Assembly (NCBI RefSeq): GCF_026626705.1
Contig: NZ_JAPNKC010000001.1
Coordinates: forward strand, 6,528,001-6,592,000
Length of the DNA stretch: 64,000 nucleotides
Reading direction: 5' to 3'
Origin: Pyxidicoccus sp. MSG2
Lineage (GTDB): Bacteria > Myxococcota > Myxococcia > Myxococcales > Myxococcaceae
Numbering within the stretch: the first letter of the stretch is position 1; each line of letters opens with the position of its first letter. Made by a program: the position numbers and the translations under genes. The notes under the pieces are model-generated. The model worked only from the letters and a program-made list of their open reading frames with translations, made no database searches and was not told the DNA's origin. This document shows, piece after piece, positions 1 to 7,819 of this stretch.

Positions 1-50
1 CATGGGTCCGCGGGCGCGGTGGCCGTCACGGAGGAGGAAGGAGGGCGGGG

Positions 51-710
51 CTAGGGGAGGTGCTCAATCACCAGGCCCAGCTCGGGCAGGGCGGTGGGAC
101 CGAGGGTGAGCGTGTACTGGACGCGGTCCGTCAGCTCGTAGCCAACCATGTGCTTCAGGCCGTCACAGTGGTTGTCGGTGGGCCGGGTGCCCGCCGGCGT
201 CACGGTGGCCTGGATGGCGGTCTCCACCAGCGACACGGGGACGTCCGGCGTGCCGAGGTAGATGACGAAGTTGCCAGTGGCGAAGGCCTTGTAGCTGAAG
301 GTGCCCACGTACTGGCCGCCTTCCGGACGCAGCTTCACCGTGTAGTACGTGTGGAAGTCGTCCACGCGGGGCACGCGGGTGGTGGAGGCGGTGACGGTGA
401 CGTAGGGCCCGTTGGAGACATGCCAGCAGGCATGCTCGCCGTTGTCTCCGAAGCTGAAGCCCTCGCTGGGGACGTAGTCGGGGTCCGGCTCGCACGCGAG
501 GCCCTCGGCCGTGGCCCGGTAGCCCCGGTTGCAATGACACCAGTCCCCGCCAGGCTCCCGGTGGATGTGGCCATCGGGCGCGCAGGGGTCCGTGGCCGCG
601 GGAGTGTCGTCGGGCGGAGGGTCGATGAGGGGCGGGGGCTCGGCGCCACCACAGGCGCAGAGCGCCATGGCACACGCGGCCAGGGCGAGGACGCGGAGGG
701 AAGGGGACAT
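51..710 (-). CDS. Secreted lipoprotein with Cys-rich segment, function unknown
   Basis: 219 residues. The N-terminus is a hydrophobic signal ending in a lipobox-like LCAC near residue 19, so the protein is probably lipid-anchored. A proline-rich linker follows, then a short cysteine-rich, EGF-like stretch (roughly residues 40-75, with a WCHC motif). The beta-rich C-terminal half carries the pattern AC.H...GP...VTA and a later Cys. The same pattern occurs in the gene 16 bases upstream in transcription, so the two look like diverged copies forming one operon. I do not recognise a named family and assign no function. The start is the ATG at 710. Confidence 0.7.
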   Translation of the reverse strand: MSPSLRVLALAACAMALCACGGAEPPPLIDPPPDDTPAATDPCAPDGHIHREPGGDWCHCNRGYRATAEGLACEPDPDYVPSEGFSFGDNGEHACWHVSNGPYVTVTASTTRVPRVDDFHTYYTVKLRPEGGQYVGTFSYKAFATGNFVIYLGTPDVPVSLVETAIQATVTPAGTRPTDNHCDGLKHMVGYELTDRVQYTLTLGPTALPELGLVIEHLP

Positions 711-726
711 GGCGTGCCGGGCCCGA

Positions 727-1329
727 CTACTCCTCGGAGTGGTCGTGGGCGGCTTCCTCGATGACGAGGGTGAACTCGGAGTTGCGCTCCGCGATGGCCA
801 GGAACTGGAGGTGGTACTCCGTCCCGCCCTCGAGGTCCGCGACGATGGCGGTCTTCAGGGCGCCGCACACGCTGGTGGGTACGCTGTAGCGGCACTCGCG
901 CGCCACCTCGGCGCCGGTGGCGGCGTCGTAGATGCGCACGCCGCGGTGGCGCGACAGGAGGAAGGCGAACTCGCCGGACTCGTCGGGGATGAAGCCGACG
1001 CGGCCGCCCCAGCCGCAGAAGCCCGTGGCGGGCAGGGTGATGTTGTAGCCGGTGTGCGGGAGGCTCACGTCCACCAGCACGGGGGCGCCCAGGGCGGCGG
1101 CCGTGACGGATTCGAAGGGACCAAGCTCCGCATGGACGCAGGCGTGCTCGGCCACCTCGCCCAGCTCCACCGCGTCGCACGAGGCGAGCAGCCCCTGTTC
1201 CTCCGACGTCAGGGTGGCTTCCCAGTCCTGCTCGGCGGCGGGCTCTCCGGTGGGAGCGCCGCAGGCGGTGAACAGCGCCGCCGCGCCGGCGGTGAGCAGG
1301 GACTTCTCGAACAACTGCCAGGTCTTCAT
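727..1329 (-). CDS. Secreted (lipo)protein, paralogous to its downstream neighbour
   Basis: 200 residues counted from the ATG at 1329. That start puts a typical signal directly at the N-terminus (MKTWQLFEKSLL then a hydrophobic run ending LFTAC); reading the frame further upstream only adds unlikely residues. The C-terminal part matches the next gene loosely: AC.H...GP...VTA, an HTGY motif, a late Cys and a Y-x-L-x strand. The tail HDHSEE could bind metal, but that is a guess. Product is presumably exported; role unknown. It is the first gene of a two-gene minus-strand unit read from the AT-richer gap at 1330-1635. Confidence 0.65.
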   Translation of the reverse strand: MKTWQLFEKSLLTAGAAALFTACGAPTGEPAAEQDWEATLTSEEQGLLASCDAVELGEVAEHACVHAELGPFESVTAAALGAPVLVDVSLPHTGYNITLPATGFCGWGGRVGFIPDESGEFAFLLSRHRGVRIYDAATGAEVARECRYSVPTSVCGALKTAIVADLEGGTEYHLQFLAIAERNSEFTLVIEEAAHDHSEE

Positions 1330-1635
1330 GGGTGGGTTCCTCGTTGGGACTGCTGGGGGACTGCCGCTGCGACAGGCGTGCGATGGCACGCGCGCAATAT
1401 GTATCTCGGATGTATATGCAATCAAGTTGCATTTACGGGGCGGTCGACGCGCGGGCATCGGTCAGCCGACGACGTCCTGCGGCTCAGGGGTGGGTGTGTT
1501 TGGACCTTGGATGTTTCTTATGTTTCGAGAACGCTTGTTGCCCCTAACACCTCGACTCCACTAGGACTCACCTCGCGCGTGGTGCTCCGCGCGTGCGGCC
1601 GTCCCCCGCGGCCGTCCCCCTTTCGAGGTGCCTGC
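1330..1635. other. Divergent intergenic region, about 306 bp
   Basis: No convincing gene. The stretch at about 1395-1435 is clearly richer in A and T than its surroundings, which suits a promoter zone serving the minus-strand lipoprotein pair, the plus-strand nuclease-like gene, or both. It contains the inverted repeat listed at 1416-1432. No sigma-factor boxes could be assigned with confidence. Confidence 0.5.
1416..1432. promoter_or_regulatory. Inverted repeat ATGCAA-n5-TTGCAT, candidate operator
   Basis: Perfect 6-bp arms separated by 5 bases, inside the AT-rich part of a divergent promoter gap and about 87 bases upstream of the ATG at 1329. The size and symmetry suit a dimeric repressor site. 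No regulator is assigned. Confidence 0.35.
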
Positions 1636-2499
1636 ATGAGACTGCCGTCCTTCCTGCTGCATGCGGTGGTGCTGGTCGCTGTCGCCGTTCCCTCGCTGGC
1701 GCAGGCGGCTTCCTACCTTCGGGTGGTGAGCTGGAACCTCCGTCACGAAGGCTGGGCCGCGGAGCAGACGTACACGGACGATGCGAAGCAGATCTGGAAC
1801 CAGTTCGGCGCCAACAGCACGTCCAACAACGGCTGTGACCTGGTGTTCCTCCAGGAGGTGATGAACACCGACGTGATGCCGGCGCTGGCCCAGGCGCTCA
1901 CGCAGGTGTCCGGCGTGTCGTGGACCTACGCGCAGACGCCGCTCATCGGCCGCTCGTCGTACAAGGAAATCTACGCGGTGCTGTACCGGACGGACACGGT
2001 GTCGCTGCTGTCGTCCACGGTGTACAGCGACTCAGGCGACAAGTTCGAGCGCGAGCCGCAAATCGTGAAGGTGCGGCACACGCCCACGGGCGCGGACTAC
2101 ACCTTCATCAACTGGCACGCCATCTGGGGCACCGCCGCCGAGCGCGACGTGGAGGTGCGCAACATCGACACCGTGTTCAAGTCGGTGCAGGACGGCAGCA
2201 CGAGCGACCAGGACGTCATCCTCGTGGGTGACCACAACATGGCCTGCACCGGCGCCTCGTGGTCCGAACTGGCGGCGCTGTCTCCGGCGGTGTCCTGCAA
2301 GCTCGACGTGGCGACGACGCTCAACACCAGTGGTGGCTTCGCGAATGCGTATGACCACTTCTGGATGCAGAGCACGTACGTGACGGAGTTCTCCACCTCG
2401 GGCCGGGACTACATCGCCAGCACCACGGACTACGTCACCCGGCTGTCGGACCACGCTCCCGTCTACCTGTCCCTGTACTCCAGCAGCGACACGGATTGA
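1636..2499 (+). CDS. Secreted endonuclease/exonuclease/phosphatase family protein
   Basis: 287 residues. A signal peptide (residues 1-24, ending SLAQAA) precedes a DNase-I-like fold. The family motifs appear in order: VVSWNLRHEG (metal-site Asn), FLQEV (metal-binding Glu), NWHAIWG, VGDHNM (Asp/Asn pair) and a late SDHAPVY with the catalytic Asp-His. The enzyme should hydrolyse phosphodiester bonds outside the cytoplasm, with extracellular DNA a plausible substrate in a predatory bacterium; sphingomyelinase-like activity is an alternative. The ATG at 1636 is chosen because the signal begins there. The stop overlaps the TTG start of the next gene (TTGA), so the two are probably translationally coupled. 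Confidence 0.85.
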   Translation: MRLPSFLLHAVVLVAVAVPSLAQAASYLRVVSWNLRHEGWAAEQTYTDDAKQIWNQFGANSTSNNGCDLVFLQEVMNTDVMPALAQALTQVSGVSWTYAQTPLIGRSSYKEIYAVLYRTDTVSLLSSTVYSDSGDKFEREPQIVKVRHTPTGADYTFINWHAIWGTAAERDVEVRNIDTVFKSVQDGSTSDQDVILVGDHNMACTGASWSELAALSPAVSCKLDVATTLNTSGGFANAYDHFWMQSTYVTEFSTSGRDYIASTTDYVTRLSDHAPVYLSLYSSSDTD

Positions 2500-4400
2500 G
2501 CCGCACGCTACACAAGGCAGGGTGGGGCCTGGCCGCCGCGCTGGTGGTGGCCGGGCTCGTGCTGTGGTGGGTGTGGCCCCGGGCTCCGGAGGCGGCGTCC
2601 GTGCACGCGCGTTCCGCCGCCGTCGCGGAGGCCGTGGCGCCAACGCCTGTCGTCCCCGAGGTGCCCACGCGCGCGGAGCCGGAGGGCCCGAGACTGCGCG
2701 CGGTGCTGGAGGGTGAGCATCCGTTCATCGGAGAGGCGCGCGTGGGCGCGGCGTTCATCTCCGAGGAGGACCGGCGCACGTGGGAAGCGGCGAAGCGCGA
2801 GGGGGATGAGGGAGCGGGGCCGGAGCGACTGGAGGACCTGGCGAACGTGGCCGAGTGGCGTCCGGCGGTGGTGACGCCGTCTGCCTCGGGCGGGACGCTG
2901 GGGCCGGAGCCGGTGCCGGTGGCGAGCCGCTACCGGGTGCTCGCCTGGGAGCCGGATGGGACGTTCTGGTGGGGTGACGTGGTGCCGGAGTCCGTGGCGG
3001 GCCTCGTGGACGTGGGCGTGCTGCGCGCGCGAAGGCCCACCGGAGTCCGCGTGCGGCTGGCCGGAGCGCGGCCGGAGCAGGGTCCGTTCTCCGTGAGGCT
3101 GGAGCGCGTGGTGGACGCGGACCCGCGCGCCGCCGAGCGCGCGAGTGAAGTCCTCCCGGTGGTGGCGCACGCGGCTCCCGTCGTGGCGGCGGCGCTGCGG
3201 GACGGCACGCCCGTGCCGCTTCAGGCAGGAGCGCAGGCTGGCGCGATGGCGAGGAGCGAGGGCTCGTCCGTGCCGCTTCAGGAGGGACCGCACGCCGCTC
3301 CGGCTGGCGCAGCGGCGCTGAGCGAAGGCGCATTCGTGCCGCTTCAGGAGGGCGCTCGCGCGGCTCCATCTGGCGCGACGGCCCGGAGCGAGGGCGCATT
3401 CGTTCCGCTGACCTCGGAGACTGGGGAGACGCAGTTGCTGCCATTGCCGCCAGACCCCGCCGTGCGGCTGTGGCTGCGCGGCGCCTCGGGACGCGAAGGC
3501 GGACTCGTGGAGGTTCCGCTGCGCGAGGGGCGCGTGGAGACGGTGGTGCTCGACGTGGACGCGCTCTTCCCGGGCGGCGTGGGCGGCACGGTGACGCTGC
3601 GAGGGCGGGTGTTGCTGGAGGGCTCGGCCCGGCCACCGCCCGGCGCGCGGCTGTTGGGGCCGGAGGGCGAGTCCGTGGCGCTGGAGCCGGATGGACGCTT
3701 CACCGCGCCGGGGCTGCCGTCGTGGCGGGCCTCGCGCTTCACCGTGCAGGTGGAGGCGCTGCCCTCCGGCCGCCCGGTGTCGCCGGCGCAGCATGAATTC
3801 GAGTTCACCCCCGAGCCCGGCGCGTCCGACGCGGAGGTGACGTGGCGCATGCCGGTCTACCGGTGGCTGGTGCTGCGCATGGAGGGCTTCACCCGGGCCC
3901 AACTCCAGTCGCGGGCGCGGAGGCCCTACCCGGTGTTCCTCCTGCAGCGGCGTGACGGAGACGGGTCGTGGCTCACGCACCCCGCCGACGTCTTCCATGA
4001 CGAAGCGGACGGCGTGGCCGTGTCGCTGCTCCAGCCCGGGACGTACCGCGTGCTGGCCGCGGCCTCGCCGTACGAGGTCCATGCCAGCACCTCCGCGGAG
4101 CTGGGCGGAAACGCCACGGAGCGCACCGTCTCCGTGCGGGTGGACGAGGGCGGCGTGCCCTGCGAGGTGCGCGTCACGGTGGCGGGGGCGCCGGTGTACG
4201 GGGCGCTCGTCACCAGCGCCAGCACCCTGGGCTCACTGCCTCCCGCGCGGGGCCGCACGGACGCGGAGGGACGCTGGCGGCTGGGCCGCGTGCGCGCCGA
4301 CTCGCTCCACCTGGAGGTGGAGGCGGACGGTCATCCTCCGTGGGCGGGCGAGGCCGCCGCGGCCTGTGAGGCGTCGGGCGTGGTGGAAGTCCGGCTGTGA
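2496..4400 (+). CDS. Membrane-anchored repeat protein with carboxypeptidase-regulatory-like segments
   Basis: 634 residues starting at a TTG that overlaps the previous stop. One N-terminal transmembrane helix (about residues 9-27, LVVAGLVLWWVW) anchors a large, probably periplasmic or surface domain. Residues about 240-303 carry imperfect 19-22-residue tandem repeats of the form VPLQEG...SEGAF. The C-terminal half has beta-sandwich segments of the carboxypeptidase-regulatory type, such as GRTDAEGRWRLGRV near residue 585. There is no enzymatic motif, so a structural or adhesive role is possible. Coupling to the secreted nuclease-like gene suggests joint expression. The next gene is convergent, across a strong terminator. 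Confidence 0.6.
   Translation: MSRTLHKAGWGLAAALVVAGLVLWWVWPRAPEAASVHARSAAVAEAVAPTPVVPEVPTRAEPEGPRLRAVLEGEHPFIGEARVGAAFISEEDRRTWEAAKREGDEGAGPERLEDLANVAEWRPAVVTPSASGGTLGPEPVPVASRYRVLAWEPDGTFWWGDVVPESVAGLVDVGVLRARRPTGVRVRLAGARPEQGPFSVRLERVVDADPRAAERASEVLPVVAHAAPVVAAALRDGTPVPLQAGAQAGAMARSEGSSVPLQEGPHAAPAGAAALSEGAFVPLQEGARAAPSGATARSEGAFVPLTSETGETQLLPLPPDPAVRLWLRGASGREGGLVEVPLREGRVETVVLDVDALFPGGVGGTVTLRGRVLLEGSARPPPGARLLGPEGESVALEPDGRFTAPGLPSWRASRFTVQVEALPSGRPVSPAQHEFEFTPEPGASDAEVTWRMPVYRWLVLRMEGFTRAQLQSRARRPYPVFLLQRRDGDGSWLTHPADVFHDEADGVAVSLLQPGTYRVLAAASPYEVHASTSAELGGNATERTVSVRVDEGGVPCEVRVTVAGAPVYGALVTSASTLGSLPPARGRTDAEGRWRLGRVRADSLHLEVEADGHPPWAGEAAAACEASGVVEVRL
3213..3407 (+). repeat. In-frame tandem repeats (57, 66 and 66 bp units)
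   Basis: Three units and the start of a fourth begin with GTGCCGCTTCAG or a close variant at 3213, 3270, 3336 and 3402. The unit length is a multiple of three, so copy number can change without breaking the reading frame. Confidence 0.75.
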
Positions 4401-4405
4401 TGCAA

Positions 4406-4437
4406 CTGGGAGCCCGGGCCCATCCCCGGGCTCCCAG
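4406..4437. terminator. Strong bidirectional terminator hairpin
   Basis: Perfect 13-bp arms (CTGGGAGCCCGGG and its complement) around a 6-base loop, between two convergent genes. There is no T-tract, which is common for hairpins in GC-rich genomes. It starts 5 bases after the plus-strand stop and lies just beyond the minus-strand stop. Confidence 0.75.
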
Positions 4438-4441
4438 CGCA

Positions 4442-5053
4442 TCAGGCCGCGTTGGCGGTGATGGAGGGAGGCTCGGCGCGAGTGAGCATGGGACGCGGCG
4501 CACGCGGCTCTGGCGGCACCACGACGGCGACCGGCTCGGTGGCTTCCGACTCGGTCTCCTCGGCGGCGGCGGCCTGCTCCTCGGCGCGGTTCCAGCAGCC
4601 CATCGCTTCCACCCAGCCCTCCAACATGTCCATCAGCGCGCTGCGCTGCTCTCCCCCGAGAGGCATCAGCAGCTTCGCCATGCGCTCCTGGACCACGGAG
4701 TCCGCCTGTTCCGCCAGGGCGCGGCCCTGCTCGGTGAGGCGCACGCGCACGCGGCGCCGGTCATGCCGCACGGAGCGCTCGCGCTGGACGAGCTTCGCGT
4801 CCTCCAGCCGGTCCAGCAGCCGGCTGAGGCGGGGAAGGGCGATGCCACCCAGGCGGTCGGCGAGGACGTTGACGGGCAGGAGGCTCTCGGCTTTCAGCCA
4901 CCAGATGGCCTGGACCTCCATGGGGTCCAGCTCGGTATGCGGTAGCGAGCCCAGTGGGCTGCTCAGCGCGCCGCAGCGCGCTACGTCGATGATGAGATTC
5001 CGCAACCTTGCGACCTGCACCCGCACTTCCATCGAGAGCTCGGACATCTGCAC
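4442..5053 (-). CDS. MarR-family transcriptional regulator
   Basis: 203 residues. A winged helix-turn-helix spans about residues 45-140: MEVQAIWWLK, then LADRLGG..LPRLSRLLDRLE as recognition region, and the RHDRRRVRVRLTEQG wing typical of MarR proteins. The C-terminal 40 residues are an unusual acidic and proline-rich extension beyond the usual MarR length of about 140-160. MarR proteins bind DNA as dimers and usually repress neighbouring or own genes in response to small ligands. The divergent neighbour is the CHAP amidase gene at 5344, a possible target. Alternative in-frame starts exist within the first residues (MQMSELSM). Confidence 0.8.
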   Translation of the reverse strand: MQMSELSMEVRVQVARLRNLIIDVARCGALSSPLGSLPHTELDPMEVQAIWWLKAESLLPVNVLADRLGGIALPRLSRLLDRLEDAKLVQRERSVRHDRRRVRVRLTEQGRALAEQADSVVQERMAKLLMPLGGEQRSALMDMLEGWVEAMGCWNRAEEQAAAAEETESEATEPVAVVVPPEPRAPRPMLTRAEPPSITANAA

Positions 5054-5343
5054 GCCTCCGTTGCGGGGGCCGCGGCTTCTCCGGCCGAAAAGTCCGCCCT
5101 GCCACCTGGCTTCGATGGGGCTTCCGCCCCGGCTGGGAAAAACAACGTCCGGCGCCGGAGGGCATATCGGACCCCTCTGAATTCATCCGGACTCACGCGG
5201 GGATCAGCCCTTCGACGCCGGCCGGGCAGGTCCATCCCGGAGGGTAGGCGTGGGTTCAGGACCGGGCACGCGCCGCGCCTTTTCGGCCAGGAGTCCCGTG
5301 GTGGCGGCGTCCCCACCATGGAGGGACGGGGGGGCGGCACACC

Positions 5344-6099
5344 ATGGCTCGCGGGTTGGCCCTGGGGGACTCGGGGCCCGAGGTGCGGCGGCTGCAGGAG
5401 TTGCTCACCCAGCGGGGCTACCCGCTGGCCGTGGACGGCGACTTCGGCGAGGTCACGCGCGCGGCGGTCGTCACCTACCAGGCGCAGAACCTGGACTCCA
5501 ACGGCGAGCCGCTGGTGGTGGATGGCCAGGCGGGGCCGGACACCTGGTGGAGCCTCACGCACCTGCGGCCCTTCCTCCTGCATCCTCCCGCCATCGACTT
5601 CACCGTCATGCCGCTGCCCGAACTGGGCGGCAGCGCGCGTGGAAGGCATGCGCTGGAAGCCGCCCTGGGCGAGCTGAAGGCGGGCGCGGGCGAGGAGGGC
5701 GGACCCGGCGCGGGGCCGTGGATTCGCAAGTACCTGCACGACCTGGCGCCCGAGGGCAGCCCGTGGTGCGCCGGCTTCGTGAGCTGGTGCTTCTGGCAGG
5801 ACCCGGGCGGTCCGCCCTTTCCCTATACCGTCAGCGCGCGGAAGCTCTTCGGCGAGCTGGGCCAGCGCGGCTGGGCCCACCTGTCAGGAGAGCCCTACAC
5901 GCCCCAGCCGGGGGACCTCGTCGTCTGGGCCCGTGTGGACGCGGACGGCCGCGAGGACCACGTCGGGCTGGTGCACCACGTGGCGTATGGCGTGCTCTAC
6001 ACGGTGGAGGGCAGCAACGGCCCGCGCGTGCAGGGCTTCACCTACGTGCTCAACCGCATGGACCGGCTCCTGGGCTACGCGCAGGTGCCCGGGCCGTGA
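5344..6099 (+). CDS. Peptidoglycan-binding domain plus CHAP amidase
   Basis: 251 residues. Residues about 8-50 form a PG_binding_1 domain (GDSGPEVRRLQELL, then VDGDFGEVTRAAV). Residues about 100-245 are a CHAP (Cys-His amidohydrolase) domain, with probable nucleophile C142 in SPWCAGFVSW and His in EDHVGLVHHV (H206). The predicted activity is cleavage of peptidoglycan stem or cross peptides. No signal peptide is visible, so it resembles an endolysin-type or otherwise exported hydrolase; how it reaches the wall is unclear. It is monocistronic, divergent from the MarR gene and convergent with the EcsC gene. Confidence 0.8.
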   Translation: MARGLALGDSGPEVRRLQELLTQRGYPLAVDGDFGEVTRAAVVTYQAQNLDSNGEPLVVDGQAGPDTWWSLTHLRPFLLHPPAIDFTVMPLPELGGSARGRHALEAALGELKAGAGEEGGPGAGPWIRKYLHDLAPEGSPWCAGFVSWCFWQDPGGPPFPYTVSARKLFGELGQRGWAHLSGEPYTPQPGDLVVWARVDADGREDHVGLVHHVAYGVLYTVEGSNGPRVQGFTYVLNRMDRLLGYAQVPGP

Positions 6100-6114
6100 A
6101 GGCGTAAAGCGCCT
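6100..6114. terminator. Weak hairpin between convergent genes
   Basis: AGGCG and CGCCT arms flank a 5-base loop directly after the CHAP gene stop. It is short, so this is only a possible terminator. Confidence 0.3.
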
Positions 6115-6125
6115 GGAGCCGCGCG

Positions 6126-6758
6126 TCAGCTCCCGGTGGCCTTCTGCCGGTGGGCCTTCGCCTTGGCGTGCGCCTTGTCGAAGCCCTCGTAGAAGCGCAC
6201 GGCCTGCTCGCCCACCATCTGGATGTGCTGGTTGTTGAAGTAGGCCGTAATCGGCGCGGCCACCAGCGGCATGGCCCGCCCCAGCGTGTGCATGCCGCCC
6301 TTCTCCAACATCATGGCGGCCAGCTTCCCCAACACCTTCGGCCCCGCGCGGGGCAGCGGGCCAATGCCGTTGGCGTAGCCGAAGAGGTCCAGCATCTCCC
6401 CGCGGGCGCGCTCCGTCTTGAGGTTCGCCTTGTAGAGGGTGGCCACGTCGGTGAGCAGGATGATTTGCAGGTACGCCATGAAGACCAGGTCCGCTGGCAG
6501 CGCCACCAGGCCGAAGACGCCACTCACCCCGCCCACCATGCCGGCGAGGTTCTTCTTCTCGTCGATGAGGCGCTGGGCCAGGTCCTTCGGCTGCGACTGG
6601 GGGTAGCGCTTCTCCAGTTCGGCCACGCGTACGCGGGCGCGCGCCACCTCCCCCATGACGATGTCCGACAGCTTCGCCGAGCCGAGCTTCTTCAGCTCGC
6701 TGGGCGTCAGCATCTTCATGAAGGCCAGTCGCTCGGCCACTCGGTCGTAGATGCCCAT
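6126..6758 (-). CDS. EcsC-family protein
   Basis: 210 residues. The EcsC signature runs through most of the protein: a basic N-terminus, the ARVRVAELEKRYP region, IDEKKNLAGMVGG, and two hydrophobic stretches (VFGLVALPADLVFMAYLQII and the AAPITAYF region) that resemble membrane-associating helices. EcsC proteins are named after a gene beside the Bacillus Ecs ABC transporter; their biochemical role is unknown. The 3' neighbour is convergent. The upstream gene on the same strand is a lipoprotein whose stop lies 29 bases before this start, so the two may be co-transcribed. Confidence 0.75.
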   Translation of the reverse strand: MGIYDRVAERLAFMKMLTPSELKKLGSAKLSDIVMGEVARARVRVAELEKRYPQSQPKDLAQRLIDEKKNLAGMVGGVSGVFGLVALPADLVFMAYLQIILLTDVATLYKANLKTERARGEMLDLFGYANGIGPLPRAGPKVLGKLAAMMLEKGGMHTLGRAMPLVAAPITAYFNNQHIQMVGEQAVRFYEGFDKAHAKAKAHRQKATGS

Positions 6759-6787
6759 CCGTCATTCCTCCTTGTTCCGCCTGTCCT

Positions 6788-7231
6788 CTAATAACCCCGC
6801 TCGGACAGGTAGAGGTCCACCAGCGCGCCCTCTTCGTACCAGGCGTGCCGCATCTCCACGTTGAACCAGCGCGAGTCCGGCTTCGCCCCGCGCACCTCCA
6901 GCTTCACCTGGTTGGGCGACGTGTCGATGACGGCCGCGCGCGCCTTGCACGCGGCGCCCGGCTCCTCGCCATAGCCACCCTCCAGGCACACCTCGTCGCC
7001 CACGGACAGCCGACGGGTGTACTCGGTGGCGATGTACATGGCTTCGTCGCACGCGGAGCGCGCGCCGGAACTGCCATGCACCTGACAGCGGTCCTTGGGA
7101 GGGGCCTTCACGACGGGAATGACCCCGTAGATGGGGTCCTCGTCGTTGGGATTGGGGCGGAACGAGCCAATGGCCTTGCAACCCGAAAGCACCAGCGCCA
7201 GCGCGCCGGCCACCGTCCACATCCGCCTCAT
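6788..7231 (-). CDS. Small lipoprotein, function unknown
   Basis: 147 residues from the ATG at 7231, preferred over the ATG at 7240 because the GGAGG ribosome site sits 10 bases upstream of 7231 but only one base before 7240. The N-terminus has a clean lipobox (LVLSGC, lipidated C18). The mature part has several cysteines (CQVH, SACDEA, EVCLEGG, AACKAR) that could form disulfides, and a central YIATEYTRRLSVGDEV segment. No family is recognised. It probably sits in the outer membrane and leads a short unit with the EcsC gene. Confidence 0.7.
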   Translation of the reverse strand: MRRMWTVAGALALVLSGCKAIGSFRPNPNDEDPIYGVIPVVKAPPKDRCQVHGSSGARSACDEAMYIATEYTRRLSVGDEVCLEGGYGEEPGAACKARAAVIDTSPNQVKLEVRGAKPDSRWFNVEMRHAWYEEGALVDLYLSERGY

Positions 7232-7320
7232 CGTTTCCATGCCTCCGGGGCCATCCGCCCCTCCTCTAAGGATGGACGGAGCATGGCAAAAGGCACCCGG
7301 TGGGGCAAAGCGGCCAGGCC

Positions 7321-7713
7321 TCAGGCGGAGCGGCGCTGGGGGCCCGGAATCTCTTCCTTGATGCCGGGGACGATGCGGTTCTTCCCGTCCACGAACACCA
7401 CGGTGGGCTTCCAGCCGGCGAGCTCCGCCTCTTCCACCTCGGCGAAGGTGGCCAGAATCACCAGGTCGCCGGGCTGGTTGAGGTGCGCGGCCGCGCCGTT
7501 GATGCAGATGACGCCGCTGCCCGAGGGGCCCTCGAGCGCGTACGTCTCCAGGCGCGTGCCCCGGGTGACGTTCCAGACCGCCACCTTCTCGTAGGGGAGG
7601 ATGTCGGCCGCGCGCAGCAGGTCCACGTCGATGGTGACGGAACCCTCGTAGTCCAGGTCAGCCTGGGTGACGGTCGCGCGGTGGATCTTGGCCTTGAAGA
7701 GAATGCGGCGCAT
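7321..7713 (-). CDS. panD: Aspartate 1-decarboxylase
   Basis: 130 residues, the normal PanD length. It decarboxylates L-aspartate to beta-alanine for pantothenate and coenzyme A synthesis in the cytoplasm. The proenzyme self-cleaves between G24 and S25 in DYEGSVTID, leaving the pyruvoyl cofactor on S25; this motif is intact. Other family features are the [17 protein letters not shown] start, the [14 protein letters not shown] segment, the [12 protein letters not shown] active-site loop, and the late [10 protein letters not shown] strand. It appears monocistronic, with no other pantothenate gene nearby. Confidence 0.96.
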   Translation of the reverse strand: MRRILFKAKIHRATVTQADLDYEGSVTIDVDLLRAADILPYEKVAVWNVTRGTRLETYALEGPSGSGVICINGAAAHLNQPGDLVILATFAEVEEAELAGWKPTVVFVDGKNRIVPGIKEEIPGPQRRSA

Positions 7714-7767
7714 GGCGGAAGTCCGGAAGCCCTGGGAAGGGGACGACCCACCGTAACGTCAAGGGCG

Positions 7768-7786
7768 CCCCGGGACAACCCTGGGG
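7768..7786. terminator. Possible hairpin downstream of the LEA-2 lipoprotein gene
   Basis: CCCCGGG and CCCTGGGG arms pair with one bulged base around ACAA. It lies 34 bases past the stop of the minus-strand gene ending at 7820 and before panD. The assignment is weak. Confidence 0.3.
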
Positions 7787-7819
7787 TTCAGTCCTCGTCG
7801 CCCGGGGTGCAGGCAGGCG

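Noticed and set aside
3213-3407. Tandem repeats as a possible mobile or regulatory repeat
   Set aside because: Unit lengths are multiples of three and the frame stays open through them, so they are coding repeats.
5054-5343. Short open frames in the MarR-CHAP intergenic gap
   Set aside because: They lack ribosome sites, have no domain and overlap the expected divergent promoter region.
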